Assembly (NCBI GenBank): GCA_041060555.1
Contig: JBEUDS010000001.1
Direction: 5' to 3' (one strand)
From: CAUJIW01 sp963205175
GTDB lineage: Bacteria; Pseudomonadota; Alphaproteobacteria; Sphingomonadales; Sphingomonadaceae
DNA length: 64,000 bases
In this document: piece after piece, positions 53,096 to 61,942 of the stretch
How positions within the stretch are numbered: the first letter of the stretch is position 1
How the letters are laid out: each line of letters starts with the position of its first letter
Notes under the pieces: generated by a model
Databases searched by the model: none
What the model saw: the letters and a program-made list of their open reading frames with translations, nothing else
Told to the model about the DNA's origin: nothing
Translations under genes and position numbers: made by a program

Positions 53096-53256
53096 GAGTC
53101 CCCGAGTCGCGCAGGTCAATGGGGTGATTCGCGTGCAGAATCAGCAAGATTCACTGAGTCGTTAACAAGCGACTCGGGTTTCGACTCGCGGACACAAGCT
53201 GTTGAGTCCGCGTCGACTCGGCGACTCAAGATGATGCGGTGTGGCCGAAAAGACTC
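53096..53256. promoter_or_regulatory. Dense GANTC cluster in the ccrM upstream region
   Basis: Twelve GANTC sites, the CcrM target, occur in 161 bases, starting at 53096, 53104, 53126, 53138, 53148, 53156, 53171, 53183, 53204, 53215, 53223 and 53252. Chance predicts about 0.6. The first is 41 bases upstream of the ccrM ATG and the last overlaps the rnhB stop. A TTAAC stretch at 53162 could be part of a CtrA-type half site. The cluster probably makes ccrM transcription sense its own methylation. Both the role and the number are unusual. Confidence 0.85.
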
Positions 53257-53884
53257 AGTCGGCGGCTTCTTGCGCCAGCAGGGCGCGGATCGGCGCGAAC
53301 GAGCGGCGATGATGGGCCGTCGGGCCGAACCGGGCGAGGGCGGCCTGATGTTCGGCGGTGCCGTAACCGGCGTTACGTTCCCAGCCATAGGCGGGATGTT
53401 CGGCGGCCAGCCGGGTCATCTCGCGGTCGCGGCTGACCTTGGCGACGATGCTCGCCGCCGCGATCGACAGGCTGAGCGCGTCGCCCTTGATCAGGGTGCG
53501 GCACGGGCAGGGCAGCGGCGGCGCGCGGTTGCCATCCACCAGGGCGGCGCCCGGCGCGCGCGGCAGGGCGGCGATGGCGCGCTGCATGGCAAGATAGGTC
53601 GCCTGCAGGATGTTGAGCGCGTCGATCTCGGCGGCACTGGCCCAGCCGATGCCGACCTCGGCGGCGGCGAGAATCGCCGGGTACAGGCTTTCCCGCCGTG
53701 CTTTCGACAGCTGCTTGGAGTCGGTGATGCCGGCAGGCAGGCGGGCGGGGTCGAGGATGACCGCCGCGGCGACCACCGGGCCGGCCCACGGGCCGCGGCC
53801 GGCCTCGTCAACCCCGGCGACCGGGCCGGCGACCTCGCGGGCGAGGGCGGTTTCCGGCTCAAGGGTGGGGAGTGCGGCGGCCAT
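53255..53884 (-). CDS. rnhB: Ribonuclease HII
   Basis: RNase HII cleaves the RNA strand in RNA/DNA hybrids and starts removal of misincorporated ribonucleotides. The 209-residue protein has the catalytic motif VAGVDEAGRGPWAGPVVAAAVI (Asp, Glu), then the ITDSKQLSKARRESLY block and LSIAAASIVAKVSRDREM (Asp), and a final YGWERNAGYGTAEHQAAL. The ATG at 53884 was chosen. The frame continues upstream into sequence that holds a hairpin. It is immediately upstream of ccrM, a pairing common in alphaproteobacteria. Confidence 0.95.
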   Translation of the reverse strand: MAAALPTLEPETALAREVAGPVAGVDEAGRGPWAGPVVAAAVILDPARLPAGITDSKQLSKARRESLYPAILAAAEVGIGWASAAEIDALNILQATYLAMQRAIAALPRAPGAALVDGNRAPPLPCPCRTLIKGDALSLSIAAASIVAKVSRDREMTRLAAEHPAYGWERNAGYGTAEHQAALARFGPTAHHRRSFAPIRALLAQEAAD

Positions 53885-53921
53885 GGGCTGCTCTTGGCAG
53901 TGCCGGCGGGGGGCTGCAACG

Positions 53922-53960
53922 CAAAAAAATGGCGGGAGAGGAGGAACCTCTCTCCCGCCA
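53922..53960 (-). terminator. Rho-independent terminator of the TonB-C-domain gene
   Basis: TGGCGGGAGAG and CTCTCCCGCCA form an 11-bp stem around a short loop at 53930-53960. On the minus strand the stem is followed by seven T (A-run at 53922-53928 on the plus strand). It stands 64 bases after the TonB-C gene stop and 37 before the rnhB start. Confidence 0.85.
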
Positions 53961-54024
53961 GTGAGTCTTGCTTGGGCAATGAGCCGGGGGGTCAACCGGC
54001 AGCCGGTAAGCAAGAGCGAGGAAG

Positions 54025-54507
54025 TCAATTCAGGTTCGGCGTTTCCGACTGGGCGTACTGGGCAGCCTTCGGGGTGGCGTCATCGAAGGCCTGTTGCAGC
54101 CGCTGGGCCTGCTCGGGGGTGTGGGCAACGCCGAAGTTCATCCGCATCAGCACGGTGCGCGGCGCATTCTCCGACGTCGGCATCGCCGGCAGCGGGTTCA
54201 GCGCGGCGACGGTCCGCAGCGCTTGCTTGTCAAGCAGGGCCGAGCCGCTTGAGCTTGCCAGCTCGGCGCTGATGATCCGGCCGGACGGCGCGATGGTCAG
54301 CTTCACTTCCGCCGTGCCCTGCTCCTCATGGCGATAGCCGGCGGCCGGGTAGGTCAGCGCGTCGTTGAGGCGGGCCTCGACCTTCTTGCTCCAGCCATGA
54401 ACGCTGTGGGACGCGGCGTCGCCCGCGAAGGCGGGGCCGGTAGCGGCGCCGAGGAAAACGCCGGCGGTGAGAAGGGCGGCGGCGGCGGTGGTGATGGTCT
54501 TCAACAT
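54025..54507 (-). CDS. Secreted TonB C-terminal-domain protein
   Basis: This 160-residue protein has a cleavable signal peptide MLKTITTAAAALLTAGVFLG ... AFA and a single TonB C-terminal domain: YPAAGYRHEEQGTAEVKLTIAPSGRIISAELASSSGSALLDKQALRTVAAL. It lacks the N-terminal membrane anchor and Pro-rich linker of a true TonB, so it cannot couple to ExbBD in the usual way. A role as a periplasmic partner or as a decoy for receptors is possible. The ATG at 54507 follows AGGAG. A promoter and a dyad lie upstream. Confidence 0.82.
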   Translation of the reverse strand: MLKTITTAAAALLTAGVFLGAATGPAFAGDAASHSVHGWSKKVEARLNDALTYPAAGYRHEEQGTAEVKLTIAPSGRIISAELASSSGSALLDKQALRTVAALNPLPAMPTSENAPRTVLMRMNFGVAHTPEQAQRLQQAFDDATPKAAQYAQSETPNLN

Positions 54508-54562
54508 GGTGTGTCTCCTGCAATCTGCTGTGTGTGGGGCACTCAACGCGGTGTGTGCCATT

Positions 54563-54591
54563 CTGATAGCAGGTGTATTAGTGAAGTACAA
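54563..54591 (-). promoter_or_regulatory. Candidate promoter of the TonB-C-domain gene
   Basis: On the minus strand TTGTAC (54591-54586) is followed by a 17-base spacer and TATCAG (54568-54563), a moderate sigma-70 match. The dyad TTAGTG-N8-CACTAA (54578-54597) covers the -35 box and could be an operator. Confidence 0.42.
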
Positions 54592-54599
54592 CACTAAAA

Positions 54600-55015
54600 A
54601 TGTAGTTCAGTAATTCAGCATTGCACATTTTTTGTAATTCATTGAAAAATAACGAGATAAAATTGACGAATGGAGCCCCCTGGAGGCGCTGGAGGTGTGT
54701 TGCCGGTGTGCTGTATGGGGTCGCATGGGTCGCGACTCGTCAGCGGCGCGGCGGGGACGAGCGGTCTCGGGAAAAGGAGCGGGAGAGGGGCGCTCTCCCG
54801 CTCAAGGCAAGGGGCAATGACCGAGAGGAACTTCGGTCATTCGTCGAGCAGGCAACCGACAGAGAGCATAGTCGGGAGCGGCTCAACCTCGGGGGGCAAG
54901 AACGCCCGGAAACACGCAGGCCTGCCGGCATGGCGACAGGCTGGCTGACATCTGAACATACGGGATGCCTGTTAAAATCCTCTGCACGCATGCGACCAGC
55001 AGTGCAGTTGCGACG
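54600..55015. other. Gap without a supported gene, with several hairpins
   Basis: The left part (54600-54670) is AT-rich. Two good hairpins follow: GAGCGGGAGAG / CTCTCCCGCTC at 54777-54803, and AATGACCGA / TCGGTCATT at 54816-54841. Further right are GC-rich repeats. Short open frames here are low-complexity and lack a ribosome site. An unrecognised small RNA or leader is possible, but I recognise no known family. Confidence 0.5.
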
Positions 55016-56086
55016 CTAGAACAATTCGAGCTGCGGGCAGTCGGGGCAATGGAACTGGTCGAGCGCCAGCGGCGCCGGCGCACGGTCCAGCCCCAGTCGG
55101 CGGCAGGCGGCACTGAACCGGGCGCGGATCGCCTCGGCATAGGGGCCGCTGCCGCGCATCCGCTCGCCAAAGCGCGGATCGTTGGCCCGGCCGCCACGGA
55201 TGTCGTGCTGCAGGGTCATCACATGGCGGGCCCGGTCGGGGTAGGTCTTGGCCAGCCAGTCCTCGAACAGGCCGCGCACCTCATGCGGCAGCCGCAGCGG
55301 GATCGACGCGGCGCCGCGCGCACCGGCCTCGGCGGCGGCCGACAGGATGCGTTCGATCTCATGGTCGTTGAGCGCCGGGATGATTGGTGAGACGAAGACG
55401 CTGGTCGGAATGCCGGCATCACTCAGGGCCCGGATGGCGTCGAGCCGGCGGCGCGGCGTCGCCGCGCGGGGCTCCATGGCACGGGCCAGGCGCGGGTCGA
55501 GCGTGGTGATCGAGATGTTGACGCTGACCAGCCGGCGTGCCGCCATTGGCGCCAGGATGTCGATATCGCGGGTCACCAGATGGCTTTTGGTGGTGATGGT
55601 GGCCGGGTGTCCCCAGGCCGCCAGCACCTCCAGCAGCTGGCGGGTGATCCGCCATTGCCGCTCGATCGGCTGGTAGGGGTCGGTATTGGTGCCCATGGCA
55701 ATGGGCGCGGGCGTGTAGCCGCGCCGGCCCAGTTCCGCCGCCAGCAGGCGTGCGGCGTCGGGCTTGGCGAACAGCCGGGTTTCGAAATCCAGCCCTGGCG
55801 ACAGGTCGTGATAGGCGTGGGTCGGCCGGGCGAAGCAGTAGATGCAGCCATGTTCGCAGCCGCGATAGGCGTTGATCGAGCGGTCGAACGGAATGTCGGG
55901 CGAGCTGTTGCGGCTGATAATGGTGCGCGGCTGCTCGACGGTGACGCTGGTGGCCAGCGGCGGCGGCTCCTCCTCGTCCCACCGATCGGGCTCGGCCTCG
56001 CGCGCCAGCGTGCGCATCCGGGCGCTCGTCGGATTGCTGACGGCGCCGCGACCATGATGCAGGCGATCGGGCAGGGGCTGGGCCAT
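55016..56086 (-). CDS. PA0069-family radical SAM protein
   Basis: This 356-residue radical SAM enzyme has a [4Fe-4S] motif at Cys77, Cys81 and Cys84 (RGCEHGCIYCFARPTH). IPFDRSINAYRGCEHGC and DFETRLFAKPDAARLLAAEL follow, and TITTKSHLVTRDIDIL appears later, as in spore-photoproduct-lyase-like PA0069 proteins. Two more cysteines are near the end (FHCPDCPQLELF). The biochemical role is not established. A DNA-lesion or nucleic-acid reaction is suspected because of the SPL similarity. A LexA-type box lies 26 bases before the start codon, which supports induction after DNA damage. Confidence 0.88.
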   Translation of the reverse strand: MAQPLPDRLHHGRGAVSNPTSARMRTLAREAEPDRWDEEEPPPLATSVTVEQPRTIISRNSSPDIPFDRSINAYRGCEHGCIYCFARPTHAYHDLSPGLDFETRLFAKPDAARLLAAELGRRGYTPAPIAMGTNTDPYQPIERQWRITRQLLEVLAAWGHPATITTKSHLVTRDIDILAPMAARRLVSVNISITTLDPRLARAMEPRAATPRRRLDAIRALSDAGIPTSVFVSPIIPALNDHEIERILSAAAEAGARGAASIPLRLPHEVRGLFEDWLAKTYPDRARHVMTLQHDIRGGRANDPRFGERMRGSGPYAEAIRARFSAACRRLGLDRAPAPLALDQFHCPDCPQLELF

Positions 56087-56111
56087 GGCGCCGATCCTAG
56101 CGCGTCAAATA

Positions 56112-56126
56112 GAACAAAGAAAGAAC
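56112..56126 (-). promoter_or_regulatory. LexA-type (SOS) box before the radical SAM gene
   Basis: The minus strand reads GTTC-TTTCTTT-GTTC, the exact alphaproteobacterial SOS consensus GTTC-N7-GTTC with the favoured pyrimidine-rich spacer. It lies 25 bases upstream of the start codon of the PA0069-type gene. Confidence 0.75.
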
Positions 56127-56218
56127 AAATGCGCCGGCCACGCTTCGCCTAAATGGCAGGTACGGTCGCCTTGGCGTTGCGCTAGGCTGGACAAAACAAC
56201 CGACGGGGAGGGGAGATC

Positions 56219-56731
56219 ATGTCGAGCGGGGTGATCCAGATCGCCTATCATGTGGCGGATGTCGACGAGGCGGCCGCGCGGTTCGCGCGGGAGTTCGGCT
56301 TGGGGCCGTTCTTTGTCCTCAAGCATATCCCGCTCACCTGGTGCCAGTATCGCGGCGAGCAGGGCCGGTTCGACCACAGTTCCGCCTATGGCCAGGCCGG
56401 CAACGTGATGGTGGAGCTGATGCAGCAGCATGGCGACGATCCGTCGGCCTGTCGCGACATGTACGCCGCCCACGAGGAGGGGCTGCACCACATGGCCCGC
56501 TTTGCCCCCGACATGGACGCGACACTGGCCGACTATGCCGCGCGCGGCTTTCCGACCGCGATGCGGGCGCTGACCACGGCGGGCGTCGAGTTCGCCATGG
56601 TCGATACCCGTGCGGCGCTCGGCCACATGATCGAGCTGTATCCGCCGGCCGACATGCTGGTGAATTTCTACGCCATGGTGCGCGACAGCGCGGCGGGGTG
56701 GGACGGTACCGACCCGGTGCGCTACCTCTGA
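56219..56731 (+). CDS. VOC-family (glyoxalase-fold) protein
   Basis: This 170-residue protein has two beta-alpha-beta-beta-beta modules, starting IQIAYHVADVDEAAARFAREFGLGPFFVL. The His of YHV and the Glu of NVMVELMQQ are possible metal ligands, with LHHMARFAPDMDATLADYAARG and LGHMIELYPP in the second half. It resembles glyoxalase/bleomycin-resistance/dioxygenase-superfamily proteins such as methylmalonyl-CoA epimerase-like ones. The substrate is unknown. A GGGGAGGGGAG ribosome site precedes the ATG. The YheT-type hydrolase follows 42 bases later. Confidence 0.78.
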   Translation: MSSGVIQIAYHVADVDEAAARFAREFGLGPFFVLKHIPLTWCQYRGEQGRFDHSSAYGQAGNVMVELMQQHGDDPSACRDMYAAHEEGLHHMARFAPDMDATLADYAARGFPTAMRALTTAGVEFAMVDTRAALGHMIELYPPADMLVNFYAMVRDSAAGWDGTDPVRYL

Positions 56732-56773
56732 CGGCCTTGCGGCCGGCGCGCCATTGGTGGACAACGACGCCTG

Positions 56774-57769
56774 ATGACCTCGCCATCCGCCGTCCTGCCG
56801 TTCGACATGCCGCCGTTCCGGCCGCGCCCGCCGTGGTGGGGCGCGGACCTGCAGACGCTGCGCAACACCCTGGCGCCGCGTCCGGTCGATCTGTCCCCCT
56901 GGCCGGGCCAGCATCTGCGCTTTGTTGCCGCCAACGAGCGCGACGCCTTGTCAGGCTGGCTGCATCGGCCAGCGCCGCCGGCCGGCGCCGGCCCGCCGCT
57001 GGTGATCGTCATTCACGGGCTGACCGGCGACGCTGATGGCCAGATGCAGTGTGCCAGTGCCGCCTATCTGCTCGCCGCCGGCTATCCGGTGCTGCGGCTG
57101 AATCTGCGCGGCGCCGGCGACTGCGCGCCCGCCAGCGCCACGCTCTACCATTCCAATCTGGCGGCGGACATCGAGGCGGTGCTGGCCCAGTTGCCGGGCA
57201 CGATCACCGGGCAGGGGGTGGTGCTGTTCGGCTATTCGCTGGGGGGCAACCTGACGCTCAACACCCTGCGGCAACCCCGGCCGAGCCCGCTGCTGCGCGG
57301 CGGTATCAGCATCTGCGCGCCGATCCTGCCGGCGGCGGCGGCGCGCGCGCTTGAGAGGCCGCGCAACCGGCTCTACCAGCGCCACCTGGTGGCCGGCCTC
57401 AAACGCGCGGCGCTGGCCTGCGCGCTCGACCCGGCGCTGGAGGCGTCGGCGCGCGCCATCCGCTCGATCCGCGACTATGATGGCAAGGTGGCGGCGGCGA
57501 TGCATGGCTTCGCCAGTGCCGACGATCTCTATGCCCATACGGCCTCGGCGCCGCATCTGCGGCACATCCGCCTGCCGACCCTGGTGGTCCATGCCGCCGA
57601 CGATCCCTGGGTGCCGGTGGCCGGCTATCGCGCGGTCGACTGGGGCGCCAATCCGGCGCTGCTGCCGGTCATCACCCCCGGCGGCGGCCACTGCGGCTTC
57701 CATGCGGCGGACGACCCGGTGCCCTGGCACGACCGGCTGGTGCTGCGCTTCCTGCAATCCATGGTATAG
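56774..57769 (+). CDS. YheT-family alpha/beta hydrolase
   Basis: This 331-residue hydrolase of the YheT/ABHD1-3 group has the N-terminal FRPRPPWWGADLQTLRNTL, the oxyanion segment VIVIHGLTGDADGQMQ, LRLNLRGAGDCAPAS, and the nucleophile elbow VLFGYSLGGNLTLNTL. The acid lies in VVHAADDPWVPV and the His in PGGGHCGFHAADD. The family is linked to esterase or lipase activity, with ill-defined substrates. It starts 42 bases after the VOC gene and may share a transcript. Confidence 0.85.
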   Translation: MTSPSAVLPFDMPPFRPRPPWWGADLQTLRNTLAPRPVDLSPWPGQHLRFVAANERDALSGWLHRPAPPAGAGPPLVIVIHGLTGDADGQMQCASAAYLLAAGYPVLRLNLRGAGDCAPASATLYHSNLAADIEAVLAQLPGTITGQGVVLFGYSLGGNLTLNTLRQPRPSPLLRGGISICAPILPAAAARALERPRNRLYQRHLVAGLKRAALACALDPALEASARAIRSIRDYDGKVAAAMHGFASADDLYAHTASAPHLRHIRLPTLVVHAADDPWVPVAGYRAVDWGANPALLPVITPGGGHCGFHAADDPVPWHDRLVLRFLQSMV

Positions 57770-57841
57770 GCATCGCGGTCGACCGGCCCGGTCGATCGGG
57801 GCGACGCTGCGGCGGTGCCGCTCCCGCGTTGCAAAGAAAAA

Positions 57842-57878
57842 GGATGCCGGGATCAGCCGGCACCCGTTCTGACTTTGG
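57842..57878 (+). terminator. Weak hairpin terminator between the hydrolase and acetyltransferase genes
   Basis: TGCCGG-GATCAG-CCGGCA (57845-57862) is preceded by an A-rich stretch (from 57834) and followed by TTCTGACTTT. The stem is short, so confidence is limited. Confidence 0.4.
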
Positions 57879-57888
57879 GGGTCGCATC

Positions 57889-58446
57889 GTGATCGCGCGC
57901 GTGCCCGAGCGTTTTTCCACCGCCCGGCTGGTGGCCGGACCGATGTCCGACGACGATTTCGAGGGACTGCGGCTGCTGCACCGGGATCCGGTCGTCATGC
58001 GGACCCTGTCGGCGACCGGCGAGCCGCTCGGCGAGGACGAGACCCGCGGCTTCATCGAGCGATGCCGCGACCATTGGTTGCAGCATGGCTTCGGTGTGTG
58101 GACGTTCCGGCTGGAATTCTCCGACACCTTCATCGGCTATTGCGGCCTGAAGCGGACGACCATCGAGGACGAGGCCTGCATCGAGCTGCTCTATGCCGTG
58201 CGGGCCTCCCACTGGGGGCAGGGCTATGCCGGTGAAATGGCGGCGGCGGTGGTTCGCCTCGGTCTCGACAAGCTGGGCGCGGACAGCCTGGTCAGCTTCA
58301 CCCTGCCGGTGAATGCCGCCTCGCGACGGGTGATGGAAAAGCAGGGTTTCGTCTACGAGAAGGACATCGTGCATGCGGGCTTGCCGCACGTGTTCCTGCG
58401 TCGACGGCCAATCCCTGCCGAAGCCGGGGGTGTCCCGCCGGCCTAG
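57889..58446 (+). CDS. GNAT-family N-acetyltransferase
   Basis: This 185-residue acetyltransferase of the RimJ/RimL-like type has FSTARLVAGPMSDDDFEGL, then ETRGFIERCRDHWLQHGFGVWTFRLE, IGYCGLKRTTIEDEACIELLYAVRASHWGQGYAGEMAAAVVRLGL and the late LPVNAASRRVMEKQGFVYEKD. The acetyl-CoA loop is in SHWGQGYAGE. The target is unknown. I prefer the GTG at 57889 because GGGGG stands 7 bases upstream. An ATG at 57844 would add 15 residues but overlaps the hairpin. Confidence 0.82.
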   Translation: MIARVPERFSTARLVAGPMSDDDFEGLRLLHRDPVVMRTLSATGEPLGEDETRGFIERCRDHWLQHGFGVWTFRLEFSDTFIGYCGLKRTTIEDEACIELLYAVRASHWGQGYAGEMAAAVVRLGLDKLGADSLVSFTLPVNAASRRVMEKQGFVYEKDIVHAGLPHVFLRRRPIPAEAGGVPPA

Positions 58447-58456
58447 GTCCGGCGGG
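58434..58456. terminator. Convergent hairpin terminator
   Basis: CCCGCCGG, a 7-base loop, then CCGGCGGG form a perfect 8-bp stem between the GNAT stop and the stop of the convergent chemoreceptor gene. It could end transcription from both sides. Confidence 0.5.
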
Positions 58457-59695
58457 CTAATTCTGGATGTCGCGCAGGAAATCGTCGACGCGTTCGGTCA
58501 GCTGGGCGGCCTGTTGCGCCAGCGTGCTGGCGGCGCCAAGCGTTTCCGTCGAGGCGCGCCCGGTCTCATGGGCCGCCTCCCGGACACCGCTGATGTTGGT
58601 GCTGACCTCATGGACGGCGCCGCTTTGCTGTTCCATCGATGTCGCGATCACCTGAAACACGTCGCTGATCCGGCCGATGGTTGCGCTCACGGCGTCGATC
58701 TGCGTGCCGGTGTCGCGGGTGACCGCCTTGATGGCATCAATGCGCTGGGCAATCTCGTTGGTGGCGTTGGCGACCTCGCTGGCCAGCGACTTCACTTCAT
58801 TGGCCACGACCGCGAAGCCCTTGCCGGCCTCGCCGGCACGTGCGGCCTCGATCGTGGCGTTGAGCGCCAGCAGGTTGGTCTGGCTGGCGATCTTGCGGAT
58901 GGTGCTGGCGAAGTCGCTGATGGTCAGCGCGGCCTGTTCCAGGGCCTCGACGGACTCGCGGGTGCGTGCCGACACGGTCACGGCATCGGCGACAAGGGCA
59001 TTGGCGCTGGCGACCTGGCCTTGCATGCCCTCCGTGGAGTCGCGGGAGCGCATGGCCGCCTCGGCGACCACCCGGGCCTGCACGCTGGTCTCCTCAGCGG
59101 CCGCCGCCATGGTTTCGGCGGTGCCCTGGAGGCCGGCCGCCGAACTGGAGACCGCGTCGACGATCTCCTTCACGTTCTGCTCGAACACATCGGCATGGCG
59201 GCGCAGCGTGGTGCGAGCCTGCTCCTGTGCTTCCTTGATGTAGACCGAGATGGCGAGGTCCATGTCGAGGAAGATGATCTTGTTGACCGCATTGATCACC
59301 GCGGGCAGCTCCTCGGGCGTGAACCGGCCGCAGCTCACGGCGATGTTGACCAGGCGGGTGAGAATGAAGGCGTAGCCGCCAATATACCAGCGCGGGTCCA
59401 GTCCGATGCGGGCGTGGGTACGGCCGATCGCCACCGCGCTCTGGACGTAGGTCTGGTCGATGCGGCCGGAAAAGATGCTTTCCAGCCAGTGCGTCTTCTG
59501 CCGCTGCTTGGCGAAGGCGACGCGCTCGGGGTTGCTGAACAGTGCCTGCAGCGCCGGCACCTTGAGGATGTGATCGTAAAAATCACTGATGATGACATCG
59601 ATATGCTCGCGCACGACCGGCGCGAACGCGTGCAGCTGCGCGAGATCCGTGTCGTCGAGGCGGGTGAAATGCACACGGCGTTCAATATCGAACAT
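58457..59695 (-). CDS. Globin-coupled methyl-accepting chemotaxis protein
   Basis: This soluble 412-residue sensor has an N-terminal protoglobin domain (about 1-155) with the haem-ligating His at residue 94 in AIGRTHARIGLDPRWYIGGY. A signalling hairpin follows, whose tip is SQTNLLALNATIEAARAGEAGKGFAV, and an N-terminal coiled linker (SVYIKEAQEQARTTLRR). There are no membrane segments. Such aerotaxis sensors (HemAT type) read oxygen or another gas. The ATG at 59695 starts MFDIERRVHF. It lies downstream of leuA with a hairpin between, and no flagellar genes are near. Confidence 0.9.
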   Translation of the reverse strand: MFDIERRVHFTRLDDTDLAQLHAFAPVVREHIDVIISDFYDHILKVPALQALFSNPERVAFAKQRQKTHWLESIFSGRIDQTYVQSAVAIGRTHARIGLDPRWYIGGYAFILTRLVNIAVSCGRFTPEELPAVINAVNKIIFLDMDLAISVYIKEAQEQARTTLRRHADVFEQNVKEIVDAVSSSAAGLQGTAETMAAAAEETSVQARVVAEAAMRSRDSTEGMQGQVASANALVADAVTVSARTRESVEALEQAALTISDFASTIRKIASQTNLLALNATIEAARAGEAGKGFAVVANEVKSLASEVANATNEIAQRIDAIKAVTRDTGTQIDAVSATIGRISDVFQVIATSMEQQSGAVHEVSTNISGVREAAHETGRASTETLGAASTLAQQAAQLTERVDDFLRDIQN

Positions 59696-59933
59696 GACTT
59701 CGTCGTCTTTCTCTGGCCGGTTCCGCGGAAGTGCAGAACGAGGCGTCCTTTTCGTGGTCCCCGGCTGGCGCGCTGAACGCACGGGGCTCGTCGTTCGTGG
59801 GGAGGTGGCTATCCGATACGCCTGGTTAAATAAATCTGTCGGCTGGCTTGGCAAGGATCAGACCTTGGTCGCAGCATCAGACGAATAGGCTAGTCGGGGC
59901 CGAGGCGACGCCGGGATCGCGGGCCAGAACATC

Positions 59934-59965
59934 GAAGCGCCGCGACGTTGCCGCCGCGGCGCTTC
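59934..59965 (-). terminator. Hairpin after leuA
   Basis: GAAGCGCCGCG and CGCGGCGCTTC form a perfect 11-bp stem around a 10-base loop, 24 bases after the leuA stop. No T-run follows on the minus strand, so termination may be Rho-dependent. The rest of the gap to the chemoreceptor start has no gene. Confidence 0.6.
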
Positions 59966-59988
59966 TTGACGCTTGATATCCGTATGGT

Positions 59989-61545
<1,557 letters not shown>

Positions 61546-61671
61546 GGCATCTTCCTTCGACTTGGCTCGGCCCCCTGATGCGGGCAGGCCGGCGGAATTT
61601 CAAGAAACTTGGCGTCCGGTTCTCCCCTAGACGCAGTCCGCGACAGCCTGATGGCCGGCAGAACCCTGCGC
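61546..61671 (-). promoter_or_regulatory. leuA attenuator-type leader region
   Basis: This 126-base stretch between the leucine-rich leader peptide and leuA can form competing stems on the minus strand. The first is GCGCC-CTTA-GGCGC around the leader stop codon. A GGTTCT segment pairs with AGAACC about 35 bases later, and GCGTC pairs with GACGC just before a T-rich AAGTTTCTTGAAATT. The last may be the terminator. A strong CGGCC / GGCCG hairpin lies just before the leuA ribosome site. The exact pairing needs folding software. Confidence 0.5.
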
Positions 61672-61767
61672 CTAAGGGCGCGTAAGTCGAAGAAGCAGGC
61701 CAGACAGCAGAGCGCACGCCGCCGGGGCGGTGCGGGTCTGCGCGGCAATGGTCATGGCCTTGGTCAT
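61672..61767 (-). CDS. leuL: Leucine-rich leader peptide upstream of leuA
   Basis: This 31-codon open frame reads MTKAMTIAAQTRTAPAAC, then ALLSGLLLRLTRP. Six leucines lie in the nine residues before the last four (codons CTG CTG TCT GGC CTG CTT CTT CGA CTT). An AGAGGA ribosome site stands four bases before the ATG. Its stop is 126 bases from leuA. This is the layout of an amino-acid attenuator: scarcity of charged tRNA-Leu stalls the ribosome on the run and changes the fold of the following RNA. It is a small gene, shorter than usual annotation limits. Confidence 0.72.
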   Translation of the reverse strand: MTKAMTIAAQTRTAPAACALLSGLLLRLTRP

Positions 61768-61786
61768 GCTGTCCTCTACGGAGGTG

Positions 61787-61813
61787 AATATAATGTGCCG
61801 CCGGTATTGTAAA
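61787..61813 (-). promoter_or_regulatory. Candidate promoter of leuL-leuA
   Basis: On the minus strand TTTACA (61813-61808) and TATATT (61792-61787) each match 5 of 6 sigma-70 positions. The 15-base spacer is short for an ideal promoter. The leader ATG is 20 bases further. The rest of the gap up to the EthD gene (61814-61942) has no other gene. Confidence 0.42.
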
Positions 61814-61942
61814 CAGCGGGTGAACACAAACAGCGGTGCGCGGCCGCCAGGCTCCGGCGGCGGCACTGGCAAATGCGTGCAGTTGCCGCCCGGCCCGGTG
61901 CGAGCCATCGTGTCGATCTCAGGACAGGGGGAGGATCAGGCC

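Noticed and set aside
54670..54991. Small genes in the gap (a 92-codon plus frame from 54670 and an 83-codon minus frame from 54991)
   Set aside because: Both have low-complexity Ser/Arg/Gly compositions without a ribosome site or known motif, and the hairpins disrupt them.
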